Of a stretch of 59,920 nucleotides of DNA, positions 17,957 through 26,437 are shown in pieces. The position numbers were made by a program, and so were the translations under genes. Each line of letters starts with the position of its first letter. Positions within the stretch are counted from its first letter, which is position 1. This DNA is from an uncultured bacterium (lineage in GTDB: Bacteria; Pseudomonadota; Gammaproteobacteria; Burkholderiales; Burkholderiaceae_C): NCBI GenBank assembly GCA_903928495.1, contig CAIYQZ010000075.1, forward strand, positions 1 to 59,920, written 5' to 3'. The notes beneath the pieces were generated by a model. It was not told the origin of the DNA. It searched no databases and saw only the letters and a program-made list of their open reading frames with translations.

Positions 17957-18039
17957 GCAGATCTGCCCCCGTGGATACCCTCGGGCTCACAGAACCTGAA
18001 CACCTGAAACACCCGCGCGCAGCGGGAAGAACGCCCTCG

Positions 18040-18843
18040 TCAGCGCTGGCGCCCCATCCAAACCCAAAGGGCGGCACCACCCACGATCATCGGCACACAC
18101 AGCCACTGACCCATGCTCATGCCCAGCGCCAACAAACCCAGGTGGGCATCGGGCTCACGGAAATACTCGGCCACAAAACGGAACACGCCATAACCGAACA
18201 CAAAAGCCGACGCCACCTGGCCGGGCTTGTGTTCCTTGCGGGCGTACAGCCACAGCAACACAAACAGCAGCAGGCCCTCCATCAGGAACTGGTACACCTG
18301 TGACGGATGGCGTGGCAAGTCGCCCGCACCGCGAAACACCATGGCCCAGGGCAACGAGGGGTCTGCCACGCGGCCCCACAGCTCGCCATTGATGAAGTTG
18401 CCCACCCGCCCGGCCGCCAGGCCGGTCGGCACGCAAGGAGCCACAAAGTCCATCACCTGCAAAAACGGACGTTGGCGCGACCGGGCAAACCAAACCATGG
18501 CAACGATCACTCCCAACAAGCCACCGTGAAAACTCATGCCCCCCTGCCACACGGCAAATATCTCCAATGGGTGGCTCAGGTAATAGGCCGGCTTGTAGAA
18601 CAGGCAGTACCCGATGCGCCCGCCCAGCACCACGCCCACCACGCCGAGAAACAGGATGTCCTCCACATCGCGCCGCTGCCACACGCCCGCCTGAGACAGA
18701 GCAGCAAACGGCGGGTGTGACAGCCGCCGAAAACCCAGAAACAGGAAAAGGCCAAACGCGGCCAAGTAAGTCAGGCCGTACCAGTGAACGGCCACGGGCC
18801 CCAGTTGCAGGGCGACGGGATCGATATAGGGGTGCTGAAGCAT
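18040..18843 (-). CDS. lgt: Prolipoprotein diacylglyceryl transferase
   Basis: 267 aa from ATG at 18843 ([20 protein letters not shown]). Seven helices; the family motifs [21 protein letters not shown] and [15 protein letters not shown] contain the essential Arg, Asn and Gly residues for phosphatidylglycerol transfer to the lipobox Cys in the inner membrane. It directly follows trmD by 48 bp, where rplS is expected. A 7-bp GC stem (18860-18880) lies in that gap without a T run. Confidence 0.95.
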   Translation of the reverse strand: MLQHPYIDPVALQLGPVAVHWYGLTYLAAFGLFLFLGFRRLSHPPFAALSQAGVWQRRDVEDILFLGVVGVVLGGRIGYCLFYKPAYYLSHPLEIFAVWQGGMSFHGGLLGVIVAMVWFARSRQRPFLQVMDFVAPCVPTGLAAGRVGNFINGELWGRVADPSLPWAMVFRGAGDLPRHPSQVYQFLMEGLLLFVLLWLYARKEHKPGQVASAFVFGYGVFRFVAEYFREPDAHLGLLALGMSMGQWLCVPMIVGGAALWVWMGRQR

Positions 18844-18891
18844 GCGCGGCATTGTGCCAGCGCGGGTGTTTCCCCCGCGCAAACCCTCTTT

Positions 18892-19674
18892 TCAGGGTGC
18901 GTGGGGTGGCAGGGTCTGCAAAAACACTTCGTCGCGCTGCGACAGAAGGCCTTGGGCGCGTGCTTGCACCAGCAACTCGGGCCGCAGGGCAGCAGTGGCT
19001 TGCAGGCTTTGCTCGCGGCGGTGGCGGGCAATGCGCTCGTGGTTGCCTGACAGCAGCACGTCGGGCACCCGCTGCTCGCCTTGCGGGCCCGCCCACACGT
19101 CGGGCCGTGTGTAGTGGGCGCAGTCCAGCAAGCCGTCCAGGGCGGGATTGAAGCTGTCTTGCTGGTGGCTGCCTTCATCGTTCAGCACACCCGGCTGCAG
19201 GCGCGCCACAGCGTCGAGCAGGGCCATGGCGGCAATCTCGCCTCCCGACAGCACAAAGTCACCCAGGCTGACCTGGTGCGTCACATGGGTGTCGATGAAG
19301 CGCTGGTCAATGCCTTCATATCGACCACACACCAGCACTGCGCCGGTGCTGTCTGACCAACCCTGCACTGCCGCATGGTCGAGCGTGCGGCCCGTGGGGG
19401 AAAACAGCACCACCGGCGCGGTCTGGCCCTCGGGCTCGGCACGCGCGGTTTGCACAGCCGCCAGGCAACGCGCCAAGGGCTCAGCCATCATCACCATGCC
19501 GGGACCACCGCCAAAAGGCCGGTCGTCCACGCGTCGGTAGTTGCCATCGGCAAAGTCCCGCAGTTGCCACAAGACCACCTGCACCTGCCCGCTGTCAAAC
19601 GCACGGCGGTTGATGCCGTGCACCAGCAGCGGCTGCAGCAACTCGGGAAACAGGGTGATGACGTCGAAGCGCAC
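18892..19674 (-). CDS. trmD: tRNA (guanine-37-N1) methyltransferase
   Basis: 260 aa. MRFDVITLFPELL, RRVDDRPFGGGPGMVMMAEPL, the knotted SAM site YEGIDQRFIDTHV and SLGDFVLSGGEIAAMALLDA are diagnostic of TrmD, which methylates G37 to keep the reading frame. Third gene of the rpsP-rimM-trmD operon. A copy of the interspersed repeat separates it from rimM. Confidence 0.97.
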   Translation of the reverse strand: MRFDVITLFPELLQPLLVHGINRRAFDSGQVQVVLWQLRDFADGNYRRVDDRPFGGGPGMVMMAEPLARCLAAVQTARAEPEGQTAPVVLFSPTGRTLDHAAVQGWSDSTGAVLVCGRYEGIDQRFIDTHVTHQVSLGDFVLSGGEIAAMALLDAVARLQPGVLNDEGSHQQDSFNPALDGLLDCAHYTRPDVWAGPQGEQRVPDVLLSGNHERIARHRREQSLQATAALRPELLVQARAQGLLSQRDEVFLQTLPPHAP

Positions 19675-19686
19675 GGTCTTAATTTA

Positions 19687-19724
19687 TCGCAGCATAAAAA
19701 TCAATACAGGCAAGCGCTGGAGGC
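19687..19724 (-). repeat. Interspersed ~35-bp repeat between rimM and trmD
   Basis: On the minus strand it reads GCCTCCAGCGCTTGCCTGTA and continues to ATGCTG, aligning with the copies at 30458, 47814 and 55622. It lies inside an essential ribosomal operon, so it is likely transcribed. Confidence 0.55.
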
Positions 19725-19732
19725 TTTTTCTA

Positions 19733-20323
19733 TCAATAATCTGGCTGCCAATCGACCGTGATCATCCCGGCCGCCTTGTCCACCTTGTCCACGTAGGCCG
19801 ACACAAACGGAATCATGCGCTCGGCGGTTTTGTCGTCGGCCTGGTACTCCAGCACCAGCACTGAATGAGGGCCGGTGGCCATCAGGTCGCGAACGATGCC
19901 CAGGGCCACGCCTTCACGGTTGACCACAGACAAACCCAGCAGGTCCACCCAGTAAAACTCGTCGGGGTCATCGCTGGCAGGGAACGCGCTGCGCGACACA
20001 AAAATGCGTGCACCCTTCAGCGCCTCGGCCTGGTTGCGGTCGGCAACGCCTGAACACAGTGCCACCAGGGTGTCGGCGTGGGGCTTGATTTCGGTCACAT
20101 CCAGACAGACAGTGCCGCTGAAGGCCTTGAACGCGCGGTCAAACGGTGGCGTGGGGGTTTGCAAAAACCACTGCGTGGCAGCCAACAGCGCCTCGGGGTT
20201 GCTGCTGTGGGGGTGTACCTTCATCCAACCCTTGATGCCCCAGGCATCCAGGATGCGCCCCACCTCCACGGCATCGGCGGGCAACTCGGACGGGGCAAAA
20301 CCTGAAGTCTGGGCAGCGGTCAT
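19733..20323 (-). CDS. rimM: Ribosome maturation factor RimM
   Basis: 196 aa from ATG at 20323; the longer frame is unsupported. VEVGRILDAWGIKGWMKVHP opens the RimM N-domain and the PRC-barrel has EFYWVDLLGLSVVN and ERMIPFVSAYVDKVD. RimM binds S19 and helps 30S maturation. It follows rpsP in the standard order. Confidence 0.95.
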   Translation of the reverse strand: MTAAQTSGFAPSELPADAVEVGRILDAWGIKGWMKVHPHSSNPEALLAATQWFLQTPTPPFDRAFKAFSGTVCLDVTEIKPHADTLVALCSGVADRNQAEALKGARIFVSRSAFPASDDPDEFYWVDLLGLSVVNREGVALGIVRDLMATGPHSVLVLEYQADDKTAERMIPFVSAYVDKVDKAAGMITVDWQPDY

Positions 20324-20440
20324 GGCAAACACTCGGCAACAAAAATGAAAAAAGCGATGGCCCCGGTGCGGCAAGCCGCTGGAGACATCGCTCTGGCTGT
20401 GGGCCTGTGCCGCTGAGACACTGGCCCTGTGCGGCCCAAA

Positions 20441-20701
20441 TCAGGCAGCAGCCACGGGGGTGGTGGGTTTGGACTTGAGCAAACGCTCCACGGTGGGGGA
20501 TGCCTGGGCACCCACGCCAACCCAGTAGGTCAGGCGGTCAGCAGCCACGCGCAGCATTTCTTCCCCGCCCTTGGCGATGGGGTTGTAAAAGCCGATGCGC
20601 TCGATGAAACGACCGTCGCGGCGGTCGCGTTTGTCGGCCACAACGATGTTGTAGAACGGACGGGCTTTGGCGCCGCCGCGGGAAAGTCGGATAACGACCA
20701 T
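20441..20701 (-). CDS. rpsP: 30S ribosomal protein S16
   Basis: 86 aa: [20 protein letters not shown], then [19 protein letters not shown] and [12 protein letters not shown], the full-length bacterial S16. It begins the rpsP-rimM-trmD operon; a recognisable promoter lies about 110 bp upstream. Confidence 0.98.
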   Translation of the reverse strand: MVVIRLSRGGAKARPFYNIVVADKRDRRDGRFIERIGFYNPIAKGGEEMLRVAADRLTYWVGVGAQASPTVERLLKSKPTTPVAAA

Positions 20702-20811
20702 GGTGAATCCTTAACGTGAGGGGCAGCCATACAATGGGCCCCAGTGTGTATTCCGCCAGCGTTTGAGACACCGACTGACCACCCGGTCAGCGAAACGCAG
20801 CAAAGCCCGTG

Positions 20812-20839
20812 ATTATAGCCAGCACCTGCCTGGCACCAA
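20812..20839 (-). promoter_or_regulatory. Probable sigma-70 promoter of the rpsP operon
   Basis: On the minus strand a perfect TATAAT (20812-20817) follows TTGGTG (20834-20839) with a 16-bp spacer. It lies 111 bp before the rpsP start and just before the divergent acetyltransferase gene. Confidence 0.5.
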
Positions 20840-20850
20840 CCCCTTCCCCC

Positions 20851-21387
20851 ATGCAAGCCTTCCACATCCGTCCCAGTACCGACGCCGACCTTCCCGCCAT
20901 CACCCGTATTTACGCCCACCACGTGCTCAATGGAACGGGCACGTTTGAGACCTCGCCCCCCAGCGAAGAAGACATGCGCACCCGCCGTGCCGACGTACTG
21001 GGCAAGAACCTGCCCTGGCTGGTACTGGAGCAGCACGGTGTGGTTCAGGGCTTTGCCTACGGCAACTGGTTCAAACCGCGTCCGGCCTACCGCTTCTCGG
21101 TTGAAGACTCCATCTACCTCGGGTCAGATGCGGCGGGCAAGGGCTTGGGCAAACTGTTGATGGCCGAGTTGCTGGTTCAGTTGGAACGCCGTGGCGTGCG
21201 CAAGGTGATGGCCGTGATTGGCGACTCGGCCAACCTGGGCTCCATCGGTGTGCACCGCAGCGCCGGTTTCGAGCACGTGGGTGTGGTGGAAGCCTGCGGC
21301 TGGAAGTTTGGCCGTTGGCTGGACATTGTCTTGATGCAAAAAACCCTGGGTGCGGGCAGCACCACACCGCACGAAGGCACGCAATGA
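20851..21387 (+). CDS. GNAT N-acetyltransferase, phosphinothricin/MSX acetyltransferase-like
   Basis: 178 aa from ATG at 20851 (MQAFHIRPSTDADLPAI). YAHHVLNGTGTFET at the N-terminus and GKGLGKLLMAELLVQLERRG, the acetyl-CoA pyrophosphate loop, place it in the PAT/YncA branch that acetylates phosphinothricin or methionine sulfoximine-like amines; the real substrate is unknown. Its stop overlaps the start of the next gene (ATGA), so the two are coupled. Confidence 0.88.
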   Translation: MQAFHIRPSTDADLPAITRIYAHHVLNGTGTFETSPPSEEDMRTRRADVLGKNLPWLVLEQHGVVQGFAYGNWFKPRPAYRFSVEDSIYLGSDAAGKGLGKLLMAELLVQLERRGVRKVMAVIGDSANLGSIGVHRSAGFEHVGVVEACGWKFGRWLDIVLMQKTLGAGSTTPHEGTQ

Positions 21388-21848
21388 GCAAGGGCAAAAG
21401 CAAAACGCTGGCGGCGTTTCTGGCCCTGGTGCTTGGCACCATGGGTCTGCACCGCTTCTACCTGAAGGGCTGGGGCGACTGGGTCGGCTGGTTGTTTCCC
21501 ATCCCCACCGCGTTGGGCTGGTGGGGCGTGGAGCGTGTGCGTGCGCTGGGGCAGGACGACCAACTGGCATGGGTTCTGGTGCCCATGCTGGGCGTGGCGC
21601 TGGCCGCCAGTTGCCTGACGGCGGTGGTGTACGCCGTCACCCCACAAGACAAATGGAACGCTGCCCACAACCCACACCTGCCAGCTGATGCACCTGCAGG
21701 CGCCGGCCATGCGCTGACCATTGCCGTGCTGGTCATTGCCATGCTCACGGGCACCACGGCGTTCATGGCCAGCCTGGCGTTCAGCTTCCAGCGCTACTTT
21801 GAGTACCAGATCGAAGAAGCCAAAAAAATCAGCCAGCCCGGCGGTTGA
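21384..21848 (+). CDS. TM2-domain membrane protein
   Basis: 154 aa. Starts SKGKSKTLAAFLALVLGTMG then LHRFYLKGW, the G-x-HRFYLG-like signature of the TM2 domain, whose two helices are joined by a short turn; two further helices follow near 60-80 and 110-135. Function of TM2 proteins in bacteria is unknown. Coupled to the acetyltransferase by a four-base overlap and convergent with the AEC permease. Confidence 0.78.
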   Translation: MSKGKSKTLAAFLALVLGTMGLHRFYLKGWGDWVGWLFPIPTALGWWGVERVRALGQDDQLAWVLVPMLGVALAASCLTAVVYAVTPQDKWNAAHNPHLPADAPAGAGHALTIAVLVIAMLTGTTAFMASLAFSFQRYFEYQIEEAKKISQPGG

Positions 21849-21869
21849 TGTGACGGCTGTGGGAGCTGC

Positions 21870-22847
21870 TCAGGCCAACCACAGCATGAAGCCACTGAGC
21901 GTGACCAGCGCCAGCCCCGTGGATACACCAATACTGGCCGTGACCAGGTCGTGCGCAACGTTGTAGCGCTGGGAAAACAAAAACACATTGGCCCCAATGG
22001 GCAAGGCTGCAGCCACCACCATCACGGTCAGGGGCAGCCCGTCGATGCCAAACGCCCAGGCGCTGGCCCCCACCAGCAAGGGCAGCACCAGGTTTTTGCT
22101 GAGGCTCACGCCCAATGCACTGCGCCAGTGCGCGCCCACCGGGGTGCGTGCCATCGTCACCCCCACCAGCACCAGGGCGATGGGGCCAAACGCGCTGCCC
22201 AGCAACTGCAACGGCTTGTCCACCACCGAGGGCAGCACCCAGCCGGTCTGGGCAAACAGCAATCCGCACAGAATGGGCAGGGGAATGGGGTGGATCAGTG
22301 CACCGCGCGCCACCCGCGCACTGCTGACCACCAAGGCGCGCCAGCGCGCCCAACCAACGGCTGGCACTGCATCCTGTCCGCCACCTGCAGCCTGGCGTGC
22401 AACCGCCATTTCAAGCATCACGGTGGCCACGGTCAACAACACGAGCGCGTGCACCGATACCAGAGTCAACAGGGTGACCAGGCCCTGTTTGCCATAGGCC
22501 AGTTCCACCAGCGTGATACCGATCATCACCATGTTGGAAAACACCCCGGCCAGAGCCGTGACCACGCCGCGAGGGTGCAGGCCCAGCCAGCCCACGAGGG
22601 CCGCCAACAGCGCCAGAGCCGCCACGAAATAGGCGGCAATGGGCCGCAGATCGAGTTGCTCCACGTGGACGCTGCTCATGGTGCGGAACAGCAGCGCAGG
22701 AATGAGCAGCAAGAACACCAGGTTGGAGAGGTCTTTGACGGCCTCGGCCCGTATCCAACCCACACGACCAGCCATGAAACCCACACCGATGAGCAGAAAC
22801 ACCGGAGTGAGGGACACAAACACCGGCTGGGCGGCGGCCAGGCTCAT
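21870..22847 (-). CDS. AEC-family (auxin efflux carrier type) permease
   Basis: 325 aa with about ten helices; PVFLLIGVGFMAGRVGWIR, LSNLVFLLLIPALLFRTM and the C-terminal GANVFLFSQRYNV are typical of bacterial AEC carriers, which move dicarboxylates or amino acids. Its ATG overlaps the DUF3299 stop by four bases, placing it at the end of the zur operon although a role in zinc is not expected from the family. Confidence 0.88.
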   Translation of the reverse strand: MSLAAAQPVFVSLTPVFLLIGVGFMAGRVGWIRAEAVKDLSNLVFLLLIPALLFRTMSSVHVEQLDLRPIAAYFVAALALLAALVGWLGLHPRGVVTALAGVFSNMVMIGITLVELAYGKQGLVTLLTLVSVHALVLLTVATVMLEMAVARQAAGGGQDAVPAVGWARWRALVVSSARVARGALIHPIPLPILCGLLFAQTGWVLPSVVDKPLQLLGSAFGPIALVLVGVTMARTPVGAHWRSALGVSLSKNLVLPLLVGASAWAFGIDGLPLTVMVVAAALPIGANVFLFSQRYNVAHDLVTASIGVSTGLALVTLSGFMLWLA

Positions 22848-23389
22848 TTCACCAGCACCGCATCGGTCATGCGGTAGAACAGGCCCATCGGGTCATCTGC
22901 CAGCACCTGCAGTGTGCCCTCCACCACCACGCCTTCGAGGCTGTACTTCACGGGTTGCGGCGTTCGCACCTCCAGCATGCTTTCAGGCCCGCCGGGTGTG
23001 CAGAAGGAGCAGGTCAACGGCACCGACGACACCAGAAAGTGCGACTGCATCGTGCCGGGGGCCAGCGGCATCATGAAGCCCTGCACTCTCCGCTTGGTGC
23101 CCTGCATGGCCATGACCTCGGGACTGAACACCGGCAGCACGCGTTTGGCCACCACCTTGGACTTGACGGCCGTCAACACCGACCACGGCACCACGTCGCT
23201 GCGCTTGGGCAACTCCGGAAACGGGCTGTTGGGGCTGTGGGTGCCAGCCCCCTGCCCTGTGGCTTGGGCTGGCGCAGCCCCCAAAGGAGATGACAACTGG
23301 GCTTGCGCAACACCCAGTGTGGCAAACGCCAGCCCGAGGCCAGCCAGCAACCTGCGCCTTGCGCTGCGGGTCACGGCCTCAGTGCGCAT
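22844..23389 (-). CDS. DUF3299 exported protein of the zinc operon
   Basis: 181 aa with a signal peptide (SARRRLLAGLGLAFATLGVAQA). The mature part has KRVQGFMMPL..., a CSFC pair near residue 128, and GVVVEGTLQVLADDP with a hydrophobic end, matching the DUF3299 pattern. In Pseudomonas aeruginosa a DUF3299 protein (PA4066) is encoded with a MacB-like ABC pair in a Zur-regulated operon (recalled knowledge). It overlaps the small Cys protein gene by 11 bp and the AEC gene by 4 bp. Confidence 0.75.
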   Translation of the reverse strand: MRTEAVTRSARRRLLAGLGLAFATLGVAQAQLSSPLGAAPAQATGQGAGTHSPNSPFPELPKRSDVVPWSVLTAVKSKVVAKRVLPVFSPEVMAMQGTKRRVQGFMMPLAPGTMQSHFLVSSVPLTCSFCTPGGPESMLEVRTPQPVKYSLEGVVVEGTLQVLADDPMGLFYRMTDAVLVK

Positions 23390-23621
23390 GCCGCATGCCG
23401 CAGTACTTGCCTATGCCCAAGCCCTTGCAGGCGGATTGAAGCTCGGCCATGCAGACCTTTTCGCCCTTTTTGGCTTCCAGGCATTTGGCCGCGCCTTCAT
23501 GTGCTGCAGCCATGGCGCGGTGGCGGGCGATGTCTTCAGCCACTTCTTTGTCACTGTGGGCCTGGGCCCACGCTGATGCAGCCCACACCGACAACAAAGA
23601 GGCCAGCAACAGGTGTTTCAT
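23379..23621 (-). CDS. Small exported Cys/His-rich protein of the zinc operon
   Basis: 80 aa from ATG at 23621, AGGAAA upstream (an in-frame ATG at 23636 is the alternative). A clear signal peptide MKHLLLASLLSVWAASAWAQ leaves a ~60-aa mature protein with four Cys spaced C-x9-C-x7-C-x8-C and six His, ending CGMRHAH. This suggests two disulfides or a metal site in the periplasm. I do not recognise a named family. It occupies the slot between the ABC permease and DUF3299 genes, so a periplasmic metal carrier or chaperone is a fair inference. Confidence 0.7.
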   Translation of the reverse strand: MKHLLLASLLSVWAASAWAQAHSDKEVAEDIARHRAMAAAHEGAAKCLEAKKGEKVCMAELQSACKGLGIGKYCGMRHAH

Positions 23622-23677
23622 CGGGTTTCCTTTCATGGCTGTGTCAGCCGCAGGTTCAACAAACAAACGGATCTCAT

Positions 23678-24883
23678 TCAGGTTCCAGAGTTCAGTAAAC
23701 GGGCCACGTTCACCCTGTACGCACCCCACGCAGGCAAAGCTGCAGCCAGCACGGCCACACCCAGCGCCAGGGCGGGCACGGCCCACAACTGGGGCGGCCA
23801 GCCACTGGTTGCCACCAGCCCGGCAGCCTCCGTGGGCATGAGCAGTGGCAGCGCGGCCATCAGCCCCTGCGCCAGCAACAACCCAAGCACGCAGGCCAGC
23901 GTAGCCAGCCACAGGGCCTCGGCCAGCAGCAGCATGGCCAACTTGAACGGGCCAGCGCCCAGCATCCGCAGCATGGCCAGGTCAGCCCTGCGCTCGCGCA
24001 CGGCCTGCCACAGGGCCATGAACACGCTCAAACCGGCCACGGCCAGCAGCGTCGCAGCCAGGGCGCGCAGCACGTCGGTGCCCGAGCCCAGCAGCCGCAG
24101 CAGCCGCGACAGTTCGTAGGCAGGGGCAGCGGCCTGCATCTCAGTGGTGGTGTTGACCAAGCGGGGAAAGGTCACCGCCGCCAGCGGCGTGTTGTAGCGG
24201 ATGAGGGCGAGCGTGATTTCGCGCTCCGCCTCCAGTGCGGCGCGGTCGTCGTCGTCCACAGCCATGTCGGTCTCGTGCACGGCCCATACCGATTCGGTGG
24301 CCGTCAGCACCAGCCGGTCGAGCACGCTGCCGTTGGCACGTAACACGCCCACCACTGTGTACGGCGTGTTGCCGTGGCTGTGCCCGCCCGCGCCCAGGCC
24401 GTGCAGCCCGGCGAACGTGTCACCCACCTGCAGCCCCAGGTTGGCCGCCACCTGCGCGCCCAGCACGGCCTGCATGGGCTGGGCCCACAGCGCTCCCTGT
24501 GCCAGTTGCCCGCCGTAGAGCGCAACGTAGTCGGGCGTGGTGCCCACGATGCGGTGGCCGCCCACGTTGTCGCCCAGACTCATGGGAATGAGCTGTGCCA
24601 CCTGGGGGTGTTTTTGCAGCGCCTGTGCGTCGGCCAGGGCAATGTTGCCCGGGGGCACGTCCAGGTGGTAGACGCCCGCCAGAATGAGTTGCAGCGGGCT
24701 GCCTTTGGCACCCACCACCACGTCGATGCCCGCCACGTCTCGCTCCAGAGCCTGCGTGACCCGTTGCTCGGCCAGCAGGATGAACGCCAGTGCGCCCAAG
24801 CCCAGCGCCAGCAGCAGCACGTTCAGTGCGGCAGACAGCGGCTTGGACCAGGCATAGCGCCATGACAGTGTGGCAATGTTCAT
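23678..24883 (-). CDS. FtsX/MacB-type ABC transporter permease of the zinc operon
   Basis: 401 aa from ATG at 24883. One helix at the N-terminus (LNVLLLALGLGALAFILL), a large periplasmic MacB_PCD domain, then three C-terminal helices: the LolCDE/MacB architecture that does mechanical work in the periplasm rather than ordinary transport. A His/Gly stretch GLGAGGHSHGN lies in the periplasmic domain. ATGA overlap couples it to the ATPase gene. Located in a zur operon, its likely job is mobilising a zinc-related protein or complex. Confidence 0.85.
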   Translation of the reverse strand: MNIATLSWRYAWSKPLSAALNVLLLALGLGALAFILLAEQRVTQALERDVAGIDVVVGAKGSPLQLILAGVYHLDVPPGNIALADAQALQKHPQVAQLIPMSLGDNVGGHRIVGTTPDYVALYGGQLAQGALWAQPMQAVLGAQVAANLGLQVGDTFAGLHGLGAGGHSHGNTPYTVVGVLRANGSVLDRLVLTATESVWAVHETDMAVDDDDRAALEAEREITLALIRYNTPLAAVTFPRLVNTTTEMQAAAPAYELSRLLRLLGSGTDVLRALAATLLAVAGLSVFMALWQAVRERRADLAMLRMLGAGPFKLAMLLLAEALWLATLACVLGLLLAQGLMAALPLLMPTEAAGLVATSGWPPQLWAVPALALGVAVLAAALPAWGAYRVNVARLLNSGT

Positions 24884-25587
24884 AGTGAACTTTTCACATC
24901 CATCAAGCGCTGAAGGCATATTTCATTCGAAACAATGCTGCCCTCGGCCTGAGCCCGCCCCACAGCAGCCACCACCCGTGCATCGTGCGTGGCCAGCACC
25001 AGCGTGGCGTGGGCTTGTGCCGCCGCCTGCAGCAGCACGGCCAGAGCGGCATGCGCAGCTTCGTCGTCCAGCGCGGCGGTGGGCTCATCGGCCAGCAGCA
25101 CCTGAGGCTTCAGCAACACGGCGCGGGCCAAGGCCACACGCTGCGCCTGCCCGCCCGACAACTGGTGCGGGCGGCGTTGCGCCGAACCCGCCACACCCAG
25201 CGCGGCCAGCACTTCGGCCACGCGTTGCGGATCGGCCTTCACGCCTGCGGCCCAATGGGCCAGCGCCAGGTTCTCGGCCACGGTGAGCGCGGCACTGAGG
25301 TGCAGCTTTTGCGGCAACAGGCCCAAGTTGCGGGCGCGCCATGCGTCCAGCGCGGCGCCGGTGGGCCCCGGTTGGGCCGGGTGGCCGGCGTGCAAACAGG
25401 TGTCGGCCACCACCACAGTGCCTTGCAGCGGTGCCATCAGCCCCGCCACCAGCGCCAGCCAGGTGGACTTGCCGCTGCCCGACGGGCCTCGCAGCAGCAA
25501 CACGCCGCCTTGGGGCACGTCGACATCGGGGAAGGCAATCTGCGGCCCGCCGGGGTGCGCGGCCAACAGACCTTGTGTCCGGATCAA
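24880..25587 (-). CDS. ABC transporter ATPase of the zinc operon (TTG start)
   Basis: 235 aa: Walker A GPSGSGKST, Q-loop LLPQKL, signature LSGGQAQRVALARA, Walker B VLLADEPTAALDD, switch His LATHD. It pairs with the FtsX-type permease. No ATG or GTG fits before Walker A; TTG at 25587 overlaps the zur stop as TTGA, giving a normal LolD/MacB N-terminus (IRTQGLLAAHP). The open frame to 25779 runs antiparallel to nothing known but is in a different frame of zur. Confidence 0.85.
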   Translation of the reverse strand: MIRTQGLLAAHPGGPQIAFPDVDVPQGGVLLLRGPSGSGKSTWLALVAGLMAPLQGTVVVADTCLHAGHPAQPGPTGAALDAWRARNLGLLPQKLHLSAALTVAENLALAHWAAGVKADPQRVAEVLAALGVAGSAQRRPHQLSGGQAQRVALARAVLLKPQVLLADEPTAALDDEAAHAALAVLLQAAAQAHATLVLATHDARVVAAVGRAQAEGSIVSNEICLQRLMDVKSSL

Positions 25588-26123
25588 GCCGCTGGCCCCT
25601 CGGCCCCCTGCGCACCGGCGGGCGGGTCGACACACACGTTGCAGGTGCCATGGATGGACAAATCCACACGCTGGCCCTGGTGGCCCAGTGTGGCCAGGGT
25701 TTTGATGAGCTGGTCGGCCACCGCCTGCGTGGGAGGACTGGCCTCCGTCAGGCGGAACTGCCGGTGGCAGGCATCGCATTCGAACCGGGGCACCACCCCG
25801 CCATCGGCACCGGTGGCGTCGGGCGCCAGGGCGTAGCGCCAGGTGCGGGCTGCATCGTCGGCGTGCCGTGCCAGCAAGCCCGTGCTGGCCAGGCGGTCAA
25901 GCAGGCGGTACAGGGTGACTCGGTTGACCTCCAGACCTTGCGCCAGCAGCGCGGCTTCGACGTCTGCATGGGTGGCCGACCATGAGCCGTCGGACAGGAA
26001 CAACTGCAACACGGCCCGCGTGGCCCTGGTGCGCCTGAGTCCCGCCTGGGCCAGCCAGTGGTCCAGCTCGGCCTCGGTGGCGGGCACGGAACGAACAGGG
26101 TCAGCAACGGTGTGGTGGGGCAT
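25584..26123 (-). CDS. zur: Fur-family regulator, probable zinc uptake regulator Zur
   Basis: 179 aa from ATG at 26123. Winged helix with GLRRTRATRAVLQLF and VNRVTLYRLLDRLASTGLLA; metal-binding Cys pairs CDACH and CNVC provide the structural zinc. Zur rather than Fur is inferred from the flanking znuCBA genes and from two Zur-type palindromes starting 34 bp upstream of its start. It heads a leftward operon with the MacB-like ABC genes and is probably autoregulated. Confidence 0.85.
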   Translation of the reverse strand: MPHHTVADPVRSVPATEAELDHWLAQAGLRRTRATRAVLQLFLSDGSWSATHADVEAALLAQGLEVNRVTLYRLLDRLASTGLLARHADDAARTWRYALAPDATGADGGVVPRFECDACHRQFRLTEASPPTQAVADQLIKTLATLGHQGQRVDLSIHGTCNVCVDPPAGAQGAEGPAA

Positions 26124-26156
26124 GTCGGTTGAATGTGGGTGCGCTGGCACACATTA

Positions 26157-26175
26157 AACGCAACCAGGTTGCGTT
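26157..26175. promoter_or_regulatory. Zur-type operator 1 (perfect palindrome)
   Basis: AACGCAACCAGGTTGCGTT is a perfect 9-1-9 palindrome, 34 bp before zur and at the left of a shared promoter region. The AT-flanked GCAAC/GTTGC core resembles Zur sites of other betaproteobacteria. Confidence 0.75.
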
Positions 26176-26187
26176 ATGATGCGACGC

Positions 26188-26206
26188 AACGCAATTCAGT
26201 TGCATT
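26188..26206. promoter_or_regulatory. Zur-type operator 2
   Basis: AACGCAATTCAGTTGCATT is a 9-1-9 dyad matching at seven of nine pairs, starting 31 bp (three turns) after operator 1. It faces the znu side of the intergenic region. Confidence 0.68.
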
Positions 26207-26247
26207 ATTTTGCAGCTGTCATCTTACCGCCAACCCCTGCAACCGCA

Positions 26248-26421
26248 ATGCACCCTGCCAACATGCCGGCCCACCACCCCGCACCGTCCGCCTCGCCCAT
26301 GCCCGCGCAACCGGCGCAGAGTTTTCTGCAACGCTCGGCCGCCCGTCGGCTGGGGTTGGCCGTGGCCGTGTTGGCGACGCTGTGGGTGGTGCTGATGGCA
26401 TCGCTGTCGGCTGTCGACTGA
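26248..26421 (+). CDS. Tiny single-helix membrane protein preceding znuC
   Basis: 57 aa if started at ATG 26248. A Pro/Ala/His-rich N-terminus with SASPMPAQPAQSF is followed by RSAARRLGLAVAVLATLWVV, one membrane helix with a positive cytoplasmic edge. No ribosome site is visible before this ATG or the in-frame ATGs at 26263 and 26299; a frame back to 26176 would cross operator 2. It lies between the Zur operators and znuC (16 bp gap), so it would be zinc-regulated. Whether it is translated is open. Confidence 0.45.
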   Translation: MHPANMPAHHPAPSASPMPAQPAQSFLQRSAARRLGLAVAVLATLWVVLMASLSAVD

Positions 26422-26437
26422 TCGTGCAGGCCTTGGC

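Noticed and set aside
18155-19096. 313-codon minus-strand frame overlapping lgt and trmD
   Set aside because: Out-of-frame shadow of both genes with Arg/Gly/Pro-rich content.
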